Shown here: piece by piece, positions 1 to 8,109 of the stretch
How the letters are laid out: every line of letters starts with the position of its first letter
Numbering within the stretch: position 1 is the first letter of the stretch
Assembly (NCBI GenBank): GCA_903835235.1
Contig: CAILMF010000029.1
Location: forward strand, 23,761-87,760
DNA from: an uncultured Rhodospirillales bacterium
Lineage (GTDB): Bacteria > Pseudomonadota > Alphaproteobacteria > Acetobacterales > Acetobacteraceae
Length of the DNA: 64,000 bases
Reading direction: 5' to 3'
The notes under the pieces: model-generated
Seen by the model: only the letters and a program-made list of their open reading frames with translations
What the model was told of the DNA's origin: nothing
Databases searched by the model: none
Program-made: the position numbers and the translations under genes

Positions 1-78
1 GGTGACCCAGGCGGTGCGGATGCGGGAAAGCGGCAGGTCGTCGGCGAGCAGCATGGCGGCAGCGTAACCAAGCCGCAC
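1..78 (-). CDS. possible 5' end of a gene leaving the window
   Basis: Downstream of the motA stop, the same minus-strand frame stays open to the window edge. It offers a GTG at 78 and an ATG at 54, giving a peptide that contains LGYAAAMLLADDLPLS. Only 26 codons are visible, no family can be recognised and no good ribosome binding site is seen, so this may be a partial gene cotranscribed with motA or nothing at all. Confidence 0.25.
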   Translation of the reverse strand, partial: MRLGYAAAMLLADDLPLSRIRTAWVT

Positions 79-93
79 CCCAGGCGCTACCGG

Positions 94-960
94 TTACGCG
101 ATCTGCAGATCCTGCAATGCCGCCTCAAGCGACTGGAAGGTCGGCATCAGCCCGCTCGGCACCATCTTGCGGCCGGTCTCCACCGCCACCTGCGGCGCAT
201 TGCCGTGCAGATGCGCCACCAGCACGGCGCGGATCACCTCGAAGTAGCGGCATTCCTCATCGACCACGCCCTTCAGCCGGGCGGCCATCGGGCCCATCAT
301 GCCATAGGCCAGCAGAATGCCGAGGAAGGTGCCGACCAGCGCGCCGCCGATCATGCCGCCAAGCACCGCGGGGGGCTGATCAATGCTCGCCATGGTCTTG
401 ATGACGCCGAGCACGGCGGCGACGATGCCGAGTGCGGGCAGCGCATCCGCGATGGCCTGGATGGCGTGCGAGGGGTGCAGCTCCTCCTCCTTGATCTTCT
501 TCAGCTCGCGCGCCATCACGTCCTCGATCTGGTGCGGGTCGTCGGCGTTCATGCCGACCATGCGCAGGTAGTCGCAGATCAGGTGGACCGCATGGTGGTC
601 CTTGGCGATGCGCGGGAACTTGGTGAAGGCGGGGCTTTCCTCCGGCTTTTCGATGTGGGTTTCCAGCGCCATGGCGCCCTTGGTCTGCGCCAGGCGGACG
701 AAGAAGTAGAGCAGGCTCAGCATCTCCAGGTAGTCCACCTTGCTGTAGCGGGCGCCCTTGATGAGTTTGCCGAAGCCGCCGAGCGTATGTTTGATGTCGT
801 GGATGCTGTTGGACATGATGAAGCTGCCGATGGCGGCGCCACCGATGGTGATCATCTCGTGCGGCAGCGAATGCAGGATGATGTCGAACTTGCCGCCGGC
901 CATGATGTAGCCGCCGAAGACGCAGACCAGCAGGAAGATCAGGCCGCCTATCGTCGTCAT
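94..960 (-). CDS. motA: flagellar motor stator protein MotA
   Basis: Inner-membrane proton channel subunit of the flagellar stator, working with MotB. The 288-residue protein is the normal MotA length and begins MTTIGGLIFLLVCVFGGYI. It has two N-terminal membrane helices, a cytoplasmic loop of about 100 residues holding the charged torque-generating segment, then two more helices (around 170-230) with the small-residue pattern ALPALGIVAAVLGVI. The start ATG overlaps the motB stop by four bases, so the two are translationally coupled. The call is secure from sequence pattern and from the MotB partner. Confidence 0.96.
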   Translation of the reverse strand: MTTIGGLIFLLVCVFGGYIMAGGKFDIILHSLPHEMITIGGAAIGSFIMSNSIHDIKHTLGGFGKLIKGARYSKVDYLEMLSLLYFFVRLAQTKGAMALETHIEKPEESPAFTKFPRIAKDHHAVHLICDYLRMVGMNADDPHQIEDVMARELKKIKEEELHPSHAIQAIADALPALGIVAAVLGVIKTMASIDQPPAVLGGMIGGALVGTFLGILLAYGMMGPMAARLKGVVDEECRYFEVIRAVLVAHLHGNAPQVAVETGRKMVPSGLMPTFQSLEAALQDLQIA

Positions 961-2159
961 GGCTGGCTCTCCGTCGGCGCCATGCGCAGCAGGGTGATGG
1001 CGACGCGGCGATTGCCGGCATTGCCGGGGTCGGCGGGCAGCAGCGGCTCACGCTCGGCGTAGCCGGAGACGCTGCGCAGCCGGGCCGGGTTGACCCCGTT
1101 CTCCACCAGCAGGCGGCGCACCGCATTGGCGCGGTCGGCCGAGAGGTCCCAGTTGCTCCGGCCCTCGCCGCGGAACGGCGAGCTGTCGGTATGGCCGGCG
1201 ATGGCCAGGCCATTGGGCAGCCGCGCCGTCACCTGCGCCACCTTCAGGATCAGCGCGCGGGCGCGGTCGTTCGGCACGGCGGAGGAAAGCGGGAACATCG
1301 CCTGGCGATCGGCGTCGATCAGCTGGATGCGCAAGCCCTCCGGCACCTGTTCCACCCGCAGCTGGCGGGCCAGGTCGGCCAAGGCGGGGTCGTTGGCCAC
1401 GGCGGCGCGCAGCTCCTCGGCGGCCTGCTCGAAGGCGGCGCGCTCGCGGCGGCCGAGTTCGGCGCGCAGCGCGGCATCGGCCAGCCGGGCGGCCTCCACC
1501 GCCTGAGCATCCCCCCGGAGGGCCGCCTGGGCCTGACCGGATTGCAGCTCGCCGCGCTGCTGTTCGCCGGCGCGGGCCTCGCCGCTGCGGCGCTCCCCGG
1601 CGCGGAGCTGGCCGGATTGCAGCTCTCCGGCCTGGGCTGGGCCGCCTTGCCCCAACCGCCCGGCGGCCGAGCCGGTCAGCGCCTGTTCCGCGGTCAACGG
1701 CGCGGCGCCGGCGGGCGGGCGGGGCGGGCCATTGGTCAGGCCGAGCGAGCTGGCCGGACGCTCCTCGGAGGTGGGCAGCTGTGGCACCGGCTCGGCCGGG
1801 CCTTCGCTCTCCTCCTCATCCACGTCCACCCGCACCGGGGCGGGGCCGCGTTCCACCCGCAGCGCGCCGCTGTCGCTGGCCATGTTGCCGGCGGAGTTGA
1901 CGGTACGGCCGCCGAAGGGCTGGCCGGTGCCGGTCTGGCTGCGGCCGAGCACGTTGGAGGGGGCGAAATAATCGGCCAGGCCGCGGCGCTGTTCCTCCGT
2001 GGTGGCGTTGAGCAGCCACATCAACAGGAAGAAGGCCATCATCGCCGTGACGAAGTCGGCATAGGCGACCTTCCAGGCGCCGCCATGGTGGCCACCCTCG
2101 ACCACCTCCTCCTTCTTGATGACGATGTTGACGCCTTCGCGCTTGCCCTTGCCCGCCAT
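957..2159 (-). CDS. motB: flagellar motor stator protein MotB
   Basis: Peptidoglycan-anchoring stator subunit. I chose the ATG at 2159 because the protein then begins MAGKGKREGVNIVIKK, the usual charged MotB N-terminus; an upstream ATG at 2207 adds 16 unconvincing residues. The order is: basic cytoplasmic tail, one membrane helix (about 33-52) with the conserved proton-carrying Asp35 in YADF, a long low-complexity linker, and a C-terminal OmpA-like domain (about 280-395, with IAGHTDSSPF). At 400 residues it is longer than typical MotB; the extra length is the linker, which contains seven consecutive five-residue repeats (174-210). Confidence 0.95.
   Translation of the reverse strand: MAGKGKREGVNIVIKKEEVVEGGHHGGAWKVAYADFVTAMMAFFLLMWLLNATTEEQRRGLADYFAPSNVLGRSQTGTGQPFGGRTVNSAGNMASDSGALRVERGPAPVRVDVDEEESEGPAEPVPQLPTSEERPASSLGLTNGPPRPPAGAAPLTAEQALTGSAAGRLGQGGPAQAGELQSGQLRAGERRSGEARAGEQQRGELQSGQAQAALRGDAQAVEAARLADAALRAELGRRERAAFEQAAEELRAAVANDPALADLARQLRVEQVPEGLRIQLIDADRQAMFPLSSAVPNDRARALILKVAQVTARLPNGLAIAGHTDSSPFRGEGRSNWDLSADRANAVRRLLVENGVNPARLRSVSGYAEREPLLPADPGNAGNRRVAITLLRMAPTESQP
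1530..1640 (-). repeat. 15-bp coding repeat in the MotB linker
   Basis: About seven 15-base units encode pentads such as AQAGE, LQSGQ, LRAGE and RRSGE at residues 174-210 of MotB. Each pentad carries Gly followed by Glu or Gln. The repeats sit between the membrane helix and the peptidoglycan-binding domain. Confidence 0.7.
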
Positions 2160-2318
2160 TGCCTTGTGCCACCCACCGGCGCCCGTCCTGGGCTGCCCGG
2201 GCCGCACCCTGCCTCGGCTGGGCTTAACCCGGCCCTAAGCCGGGCGGCCGGTCACGCCGCCGAGAGGCGCGTTGTCGTGAGCCGACAGGCGCCGGCGGAT
2301 GGGGCATGCAGCAGGCCA

Positions 2319-4037
2319 ATGGTGGATACAGACACGGCGACTGTGCGGCGGCCGGGCCCGCTGCTGCCTGCGCGCCAGGCGCAGGAGGCGGCGCCGCGCG
2401 TGCCATTGGCCCACCCCTGGCCGGCGCTGGCCGTGCTGCTGGGCCGGCCCGGCACCGCCGAGGTGAGCCGCGACGGCCTGGTGTTGCTGTTCCTGCTAGG
2501 GGCGGCGCTGGTCCTGCGGGCCAGCGGCTTCCTGCCTTCCGTCATCAACCCGGATGAAAGCCTGTATGCCGTGCAGGCCCAGGCCTGGCTGCGCGGCGGC
2601 TGGCCCTATGTGGCGGTGTGGGACATGCACCCGGTGGGTGCGCCGGCGCTGTTCACGGCCACCTTCGCGCTGTTCGGCGAAAGCCTGGCCAGCCTGCGGC
2701 TGCTGGGGGTGCTGGCGGTGGCGGCCACCGGCTTTGCGCTGCATCGGGGCGTGCGGGCCGCCGGCGCGGGCCGGGCCACCGGGCTGGCGGCCGGGCTGGC
2801 CTATGTGGCCTGCTCGGCCCTGCTGGACGGGCTGGCGACCAATACGGAAATCCTGCTGGCGCCCTTCGTCGCCGGGGCCATGGCGCTGGGGCTGGGCGCC
2901 ACGCGGCGGGCGCTGCGCCAGGGGCCGGGGCACGGGGAGGGCCAGGGCCAGGGATTGGGCCAGGGCCAGGGCCAGGGGCGGGGGCAGGGCCAGGGGTTGG
3001 GCCAAGCGCCGGGGCTGGGCGTGGTGCTGGGCGCCGGCCTGCTGGTGGGCCTGGCGCTGGTGATCAAGCCGGTGGTGTTGCCGCTGGGCTGCCTGGTGTT
3101 CCTGGTGCTGGTGGTGCCGGGGCTGTGGCAGCGCCTGCTGGGCTGGCGCCGGCTGGCCCGGCTGGCGCTGGCCTATGCCGCCGCCTGCGCCGCGCCGGGG
3201 GTGCTGGTGGCGCTGGTCTATGCGCTGCGGGGCGACTGGGCGGCCTTTCTGGACGGCAACCTGCTGGCGCCGCTGCGCTATGCCGGCATGGGGGTGCCGC
3301 TGGCCCAGGCCATGCGGCTGAGCCTGGCGGCGGCGGCAACGCTGGTGCTGCCGCTGCTGCTGGGGCTGGGCGTGCTGCTGCCGCGCCGCCGGCCGCGCCA
3401 GGCCGAGACCTGGCTGGCCCGGGCCGGCCTGGCCTGGCTGTGCGCCGGCGGCCTGGCGGTGGGGCTGCCGGGGATGTATTTTTCGCACTACTTCCTGCTG
3501 CTGCTGCCGCCGATCTGCCTGCTGGCGGCGCTGGGGGCACGGCGCCTGGCGCGGCTGGCGCGGCCCGGCGTGGTGCTGGCGGCCTTCATCGGCATGTTCG
3601 GCGTGCTGGCGCTGCAGGCCTGGTGCATGGTGGTGCTGCCGCGGCTGGAACACGGCATTGGCCTGCGCCTGCCGGACCCGCCGCAGCGGGTGGCGGCGGC
3701 GCTGAACGCGGCGCTGCGGCCGGGCGAGACCATCTTCGTGGTGAACTGGCAGCCGCTGCTGTACTTTCTGACCCGGACCGTGCCGCCAACCCGCTACGTG
3801 ATGCCGAGCCAGCTGACCGGGCGTTTCGCCGCCGTGACCGGCATTGATGCCGCGGCCGAGCTGGCGCGGATACTGGCGACGCGGCCGCGCTTCATCGTGC
3901 TGGACAGCGGGCATTGGGGCCATGTGCAGCCGGCGGCGCAGGCCATGGTGACCCGGGTGCTGGAGCAGGACTACGTGCAGCATGGCCAGATGCCCGGCGA
4001 GGATGGCTCCACCGTGGAGCTGTGGCGGCTGCGCTAG
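2319..4037 (+). CDS. ArnT/PMT-type membrane glycosyltransferase
   Basis: Predicted integral-membrane transferase that would move a sugar from a polyprenyl-phosphate donor to an envelope acceptor. The ATG at 2319 gives 572 residues beginning MVDTDTATVRR; the frame is open far upstream but only antisense to motB. The first helix is followed by NPDESLYAVQA, the acidic DE motif of the GT39/GT83 (PMT_2) fold, and then many hydrophobic helices. A Gly/Gln-rich insertion (about residues 205-230) lies in a loop. It is transcribed divergently from motB. The substrate is unknown; the family call is moderately sure. Confidence 0.75.
   Translation: MVDTDTATVRRPGPLLPARQAQEAAPRVPLAHPWPALAVLLGRPGTAEVSRDGLVLLFLLGAALVLRASGFLPSVINPDESLYAVQAQAWLRGGWPYVAVWDMHPVGAPALFTATFALFGESLASLRLLGVLAVAATGFALHRGVRAAGAGRATGLAAGLAYVACSALLDGLATNTEILLAPFVAGAMALGLGATRRALRQGPGHGEGQGQGLGQGQGQGRGQGQGLGQAPGLGVVLGAGLLVGLALVIKPVVLPLGCLVFLVLVVPGLWQRLLGWRRLARLALAYAAACAAPGVLVALVYALRGDWAAFLDGNLLAPLRYAGMGVPLAQAMRLSLAAAATLVLPLLLGLGVLLPRRRPRQAETWLARAGLAWLCAGGLAVGLPGMYFSHYFLLLLPPICLLAALGARRLARLARPGVVLAAFIGMFGVLALQAWCMVVLPRLEHGIGLRLPDPPQRVAAALNAALRPGETIFVVNWQPLLYFLTRTVPPTRYVMPSQLTGRFAAVTGIDAAAELARILATRPRFIVLDSGHWGHVQPAAQAMVTRVLEQDYVQHGQMPGEDGSTVELWRLR
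2930..3008 (+). repeat. GGCCAG-type hexamer repeat inside the glycosyltransferase
   Basis: A run of imperfect six-base units (mostly GGCCAG or GGGCAG) encodes alternating Gly-Gln/Gly-Leu between two predicted membrane helices. It is in frame and looks like a slippage-prone, length-variable loop. Confidence 0.7.
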
Positions 4038-4042
4038 AAGTA

Positions 4043-4104
4043 TTTGAATCCAGAGCAAGAAATCCGTTCTGATGATTCCATCAGAACGGATATTGCTCTG
4101 AGCG
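4043..4104 (+). repeat. dispersed palindromic element A, copy 1
   Basis: Long hairpin: outer arms CAGAGCAA/TTGCTCTG (4051-4058 and 4093-4100) and a perfect 13-bp inner arm pair (4062-4074 and 4079-4091) around the loop ATTC. It shares TTGAATCCAG, GCAAGAA, GATGATT and GAACGGATA with copy 3 at 56440-56500. Confidence 0.8.
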
Positions 4105-4117
4105 GTGGAACTGGGGC

Positions 4118-4178
4118 GGCGAGAGCATTATGCGTTCGGCTGGAATCATCTGAACGCTTGTTGCCCTGGGCGTCGAAG
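4118..4178 (-). repeat. dispersed palindromic element A, copy 2 (inverted)
   Basis: Read on the minus strand this contains CCCAGGGCAACAAGCG, then TTCAGATGATTCCAGC, then GAACGCATAATGCTCTC, in the same order as copies 1 and 3. Facing copy 1 across about 13 bases, the two form a REP/BIME-like inverted pair. Confidence 0.7.
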
Positions 4179-4230
4179 CCGGCGACGTCACGCTCGAGGC
4201 TCCAGCGCCATCGCTTGTGATTCGTGCATT

Positions 4231-4247
4231 CGCACAATATTTGTGCG
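4231..4247. promoter_or_regulatory. short palindrome upstream of ABC importer operon
   Basis: Seven-base arms CGCACAA/TTGTGCG around TAT. It is AT-richer than its surroundings and about 185 bases before the operon start. It could be an operator or a small hairpin; nothing in the window identifies a binding protein. Confidence 0.35.
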
Positions 4248-4430
4248 GTTGGATTGGGGGGGATGGCGCTGCCGGGGGCTGGCGTTCCGGCTACCGGGCC
4301 AGGGGCGGTGCCGCCCGGCGGGCCGCCACGGCGCGCGCAGGCATTTGCCCTGCACTGGCATGGGCCTTGCAGCCTCGGCCCCTGTCGCGCCCGGTACAAC
4401 CCGGCCGATTGCCTGGGAGCCCTTGATCCG

Positions 4431-6050
4431 ATGACCTTCCGCCGCACCCTTATGGCCGCCTGCACGGCGCTGTCCCTTGCCCTTGGTTGGCAGGGGTCCG
4501 CACAGGCCCAGGGCACCATCCGCATCGGCATGACCGCCGCGGATATTCCGCTGACCCATGGCCAGCCCGACCAGGGCTTCGAGGGCAACCGCTTCACCGG
4601 TATCCCGCTGTTCAACGCGCTGATCGCCTTCGACCTGTCGCGGGCCGACCGGCCGACGCCGCTGGTGCCTGGCCTGGCCACCGAATGGGCGGTGGACGCC
4701 AACAACCGAACCCGCTGGGTGTTCAAGCTGCGCCCGGGCGTCACCTTCCATGACGGCAGCCCGTTCAACGCCGATGCCGTGGTGTGGAACGTGCGCAAGG
4801 TGCTGGACCGCGACGCGCCGCAGTATGACCCGCGCCAGGTCGGCCTGACCGCCACGCGCATGCCGGCGCTGCGCAGCGCCGAGAAGATCGACGACCTGAC
4901 GGTGGCGCTGATCACCAGCGAGCCCGACAGCTTCCTGCCCTACAACCTGACCAACCTGTTCATGGCCAGCCCGGTGCATTGGGCGGCGCTGCGGGCGCAG
5001 CACCCGACCGCCGAGGCGGCGTGGAACGCCTTTGCCGCCAATCCCTCGGGCACCGGGCCGTTCCGCATGACGCGCTTCGTCCCGCGCGAGCGCGCCGAAT
5101 ATGCCCGCTTCGAGAACTACTGGGACACCAAGGCCAAGGCGGATCGCATCATCCTGCTGCCGATCCCCGACGCCAATGCCCGCACCGCCGCGCTGCTGGG
5201 CGGCCAGGTGGACTGGATCGAGGCACCTTCCCCCGACACCGTGCCGCAGCTGCGCAGCCGCGGCTTCCAGATCACCCAGAACGTGCAGCCGCATTTCTGG
5301 CCCTGGCAGCCCTGCTTCGCCGCCGGCAGCCCGCTGGCCGATGTGCGCATCCGCCGCGCGCTGAACCTGGGCGTGGACCGCGAGGGGCTGAAGCAGCTGC
5401 TCGGCGGCTTCATGGTGCCGGCGCAGGGCACGGTGCAGCCGGGCCACCCCTGGTGGGGCAACCCCAGCTTCCACATCCGCACCGACAAGCGTGAGGCCGT
5501 GCGCTTGCTGGCCGAGGCCGGCTATGGCCCGAACCGCCCCGTGACCATCAAGGTGCAGATCAGCGCGAGCGGCTCCGGCCAGATGCAGCCGCTGGCGATG
5601 AACGAGTACATCCAGCAGGAGCTGAAGCCGCTGGGCGTCAACATCGAGTTCGACGTGGTGGATTGGAACGCGCTGTTCGGCAACTGGCGCCAGGGCTGCA
5701 CCGCCGCCTCGGCGCGCGGCGCGCATGCGATCAACGTCTCGATCTCCACCATGGACCCGTTCTTCGCCCTGGCCCGCTTCTACGACAGCCGCATGGCGCC
5801 GCCGGCCAGCAACAACTGGGGCTTCTTCAACGACCCGCGCTTCGACGAGATGATCCGCGTGGCCCGCACCACCTTCGAGCCCGCCGCGCGTGATGCCGCG
5901 TTGGCCCGCCTGCACGCCGCCGGCGTGGAGGAAGCGCTGTTCATCTGGTTCGCGCATGACGTCTCGCCGCGCGCGATGTCCCCGCGGATCCAGGGCTACG
6001 TCCAGCCGCAGAGCTGGTTCGTCGATCTGCGACTGCCCTATATCCAATGA
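4431..6050 (+). CDS. peptide/nickel-type ABC transporter substrate-binding protein
   Basis: Periplasmic binding component of an importer (SBP_bac_5, DppA/OppA family). The ATG at 4431 gives 539 residues with a classical signal peptide (MTFRRTLMAACTALSLALG ending AQAQ). The mature part contains family patterns such as VDANNRTRWVFKLRPGVTFHDG and NPSGTGPFRMTRF. The stop overlaps the next ATG (ATGA), coupling it to the permease. A longer upstream frame exists but lacks a signal peptide at its start. The ligand is unknown; family members bind oligopeptides, nickel complexes or glutathione. Confidence 0.9.
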   Translation: MTFRRTLMAACTALSLALGWQGSAQAQGTIRIGMTAADIPLTHGQPDQGFEGNRFTGIPLFNALIAFDLSRADRPTPLVPGLATEWAVDANNRTRWVFKLRPGVTFHDGSPFNADAVVWNVRKVLDRDAPQYDPRQVGLTATRMPALRSAEKIDDLTVALITSEPDSFLPYNLTNLFMASPVHWAALRAQHPTAEAAWNAFAANPSGTGPFRMTRFVPRERAEYARFENYWDTKAKADRIILLPIPDANARTAALLGGQVDWIEAPSPDTVPQLRSRGFQITQNVQPHFWPWQPCFAAGSPLADVRIRRALNLGVDREGLKQLLGGFMVPAQGTVQPGHPWWGNPSFHIRTDKREAVRLLAEAGYGPNRPVTIKVQISASGSGQMQPLAMNEYIQQELKPLGVNIEFDVVDWNALFGNWRQGCTAASARGAHAINVSISTMDPFFALARFYDSRMAPPASNNWGFFNDPRFDEMIRVARTTFEPAARDAALARLHAAGVEEALFIWFAHDVSPRAMSPRIQGYVQPQSWFVDLRLPYIQ

Positions 6051-7000
6051 TCCTTTATCTGATCCGGCGGGCGCTCTACGCCATTCCCATTGCGCTCGCC
6101 GTCGGCTTCGTCTGCTTCATGCTGGTGCAGATCGCGCCGGGGGACCCGATCAACGCGATCGTGCCCCCGGATGCCCCCGGCGACGTGGTGGAGCAGGTCC
6201 GCCGCGACTACGGGCTAGACAAGCCGTTGCCGGTGCAGTTCGGCCTGTGGCTGTTCAAGGTGGTGCAGGGCGACCTCGGCCGCTCGCTGGCCACCGGGCG
6301 CAGTGTGTGGTCCGACCTAAGCACCGCCATCGGCAATACGCTGATGCTGGCCTGCTGCGCCTCCCTGGTCGGCTTCATCATGGGCTGCACCCTGGGCGGG
6401 CTGGCCGGCACGTTCCGGGGAACGCTGCTGGACCGCTTTGCCACCGGCATTGCGGTGGCCGGCGTCTCGGTGCCGCACTACTGGCTCGGCATGGTCATGG
6501 TGGTGATCTTCTCGGTGCAGCTGAACTGGCTGCCGGCGATGGGCGCCGGTCCCGGCGGTTCCTCCGACTGGGCCTGGGACTGGGAGCATTTTCAGTTCCT
6601 GGTGCTGCCGACGATCACCCTCAGCGTGATCCCGACCGGCATTGTCACGCGCACCGTGCGCGGCATCGTCGCCGAGATCATGAACCAGGAATTCGTCGTG
6701 GCCCTGCGCGGCAAGGGGCTGACCACCTTCCAGGTCTTCCTGCACGTGGTGAAGAACGCGGCGCCGAATGCGCTGGCGGTCATCGGCCTGCAACTGGGCT
6801 ACCTGATGGGCGGCTCCATCCTGGTGGAGACGGTGTTCTCCTGGCCCGGCACCGGGCTGCTGCTGAACAGTGCCATCTTCCAGCGCGACCTGCCGGTGTT
6901 GCAGGGCACCATCCTGGTGCTGGCGATGTTCTTCGTCGCGCTGAACCTGATCGTCGACCTCATCCAGGCCGCCCTCGACCCACGGATCAAGCGCGCATGA
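6047..7000 (+). CDS. ABC transporter permease, DppB family
   Basis: Inner-membrane channel subunit of the importer. The 317 residues start MILYLIRRALYAIP, the typical DppB/OppB N-terminus, followed by the conserved periplasmic segment with APGDP. Six membrane helices are expected. The ATPase-docking EAA loop lies around LHVVKNAAPNALAVIG and is followed by GGSILVETVFSWPGTG, a signature stretch of this family. It overlaps the genes on both sides by four bases. Confidence 0.93.
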   Translation: MILYLIRRALYAIPIALAVGFVCFMLVQIAPGDPINAIVPPDAPGDVVEQVRRDYGLDKPLPVQFGLWLFKVVQGDLGRSLATGRSVWSDLSTAIGNTLMLACCASLVGFIMGCTLGGLAGTFRGTLLDRFATGIAVAGVSVPHYWLGMVMVVIFSVQLNWLPAMGAGPGGSSDWAWDWEHFQFLVLPTITLSVIPTGIVTRTVRGIVAEIMNQEFVVALRGKGLTTFQVFLHVVKNAAPNALAVIGLQLGYLMGGSILVETVFSWPGTGLLLNSAIFQRDLPVLQGTILVLAMFFVALNLIVDLIQAALDPRIKRA

Positions 7001-7893
7001 GCACGGCAGCGGAAGCGGAACTCGCCATCCAGGCGAAGGCGACGCTGGCCAAGGGCCAGGGTTATTGGGCCGGGGTGTTCAAGCGGGTGCGGCGAGACCC
7101 GGTGACGCTGGTCTGCGCCGGCATCCTGCTCATCATGTTCCTGGCCATTCTGTTCGCGCCGCTGCTGGCGCCGCATGACCCCTACCAGGGCAGCATGATC
7201 CGCCGGCTGCGCGGCCTGCAGACGGCTGGCTACCCGCTGGGCACCGACGAGCTGGGCCGCGACATGGTGACGCGCCTGCTCTACGGCGGGCGACTGAGCT
7301 GGTTCATGGGCATCGTCCCGGTCGTGCTGGCCTTCTTCATCGGGACCACGCTGGGCGTTACCGCGGGGTACATGGGCGGCAAGGTCAACATGATGATCAT
7401 GCGGACCACCGACGTGTTTTATGCGTTTCCGTCCGTGCTGCTGGCGGTGGCCATCTCCGGCGCGTTGGGGGCAGGTATCATCAACGCCATCCTGGCGCTG
7501 ACCTTGGTGTTCATCCCGCAGATCATCCGCGTGGCCGAGACGGTGACGCAGGGGGTGCGCAACCTTGACTTCGTCGATGCGGCGCGGTCCTCGGGCGCCT
7601 CGGGCTTCACCATCGTGCGGGTGCATGTGCTGGGCAACGTGTTGGGGCCGATTTTTGTGTACGCCACCAACCTGATCAGCGTGTGCATGATCCTGGCGAG
7701 TGGGCTGAGCTTCCTCGGCCTGGGCACCAAGCCGCCGGAGCCGGAATGGGGGCTGATGCTGAACACGCTGCGCACCGCGATCTACGTGCAGCCCTGGGTG
7801 GCGGTGCTGCCGGGCGCCTGCATCTTCGTGACCAGCATCTGCTTCAACCTGCTGAGTGACGGGCTGCGCCAGGCGATGGATGTCAAGGGCTGA
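6997..7893 (+). CDS. ABC transporter permease, DppC family
   Basis: Second channel subunit of the importer. The ATG at 6997 (four-base overlap with the dppB-like stop) gives 298 residues with an N-terminal cytoplasmic tail, a first helix around 35-55, then GTDELGRDMVTRLLYGGR, which is diagnostic for DppC/OppC, and the EAA loop near the C-terminal third. The last codons and the TGA lie inside the first unit of a three-unit tandem repeat. No ATPase genes follow, so the importer must borrow ATPases encoded elsewhere. Confidence 0.93.
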   Translation: MSTAAEAELAIQAKATLAKGQGYWAGVFKRVRRDPVTLVCAGILLIMFLAILFAPLLAPHDPYQGSMIRRLRGLQTAGYPLGTDELGRDMVTRLLYGGRLSWFMGIVPVVLAFFIGTTLGVTAGYMGGKVNMMIMRTTDVFYAFPSVLLAVAISGALGAGIINAILALTLVFIPQIIRVAETVTQGVRNLDFVDAARSSGASGFTIVRVHVLGNVLGPIFVYATNLISVCMILASGLSFLGLGTKPPEPEWGLMLNTLRTAIYVQPWVAVLPGACIFVTSICFNLLSDGLRQAMDVKG

Positions 7894-8076
7894 GGCCCTT
7901 GTCATCCATCGCTGCGTTTTCCCGCCCACCTTGCGGCGGGACGGATGTGAAGGGCTGAGGCCCTTGTCATCCATCGCTGCGTTTTCCCGCCCGCCTGGGG
8001 CGGGACGGACGTGAAGGGCTGAGGCCCTTGTCATCCATCGCTGCGTTGGTTTGCCCGCCTGCGGCGGGAAGGCTAA
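7879..8076 (+). repeat. three tandem ~65-bp units, each with two hairpins
   Basis: Units begin at 7879, 7944 and 8008 (spacing 65 and 64). Each carries AAGGGC/GCCCTT around TGAG, the block TCATCCATCGCTGCG, and a second hairpin of CCCGCC/GGCGGG type. The first unit contains the end and stop codon of the DppC-like permease. It could act as a transcription end or mRNA-stabilising structure for the importer operon. Confidence 0.85.
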
Positions 8077-8109
8077 CGCCGGCCCGTCCGCCCTGCTATC
8101 GTTGCCGGC

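Larger units (their letters stand above)
4038..4430. other. 393-bp intergenic region with palindromic elements
   Basis: No credible gene. It holds two copies of a dispersed palindromic element in opposite orientation (4043-4104 and 4118-4178), then a short perfect palindrome (CGCACAA, TAT, TTGTGCG at 4231-4247). It must also contain the promoter of the ABC importer starting at 4431, although no clear -35/-10 pair was found. Confidence 0.7.

Noticed and set aside
1191..2318. Extension of the glycosyltransferase frame upstream of 2319
   Set aside because: It lies opposite motB and is Gly/Ala/Arg-rich; the membrane protein only begins at 2319.
4105..4434. Short open frames between the glycosyltransferase and the binding protein
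   Set aside because: They run through the palindromic elements and are Arg/Ala-rich with no start signals.
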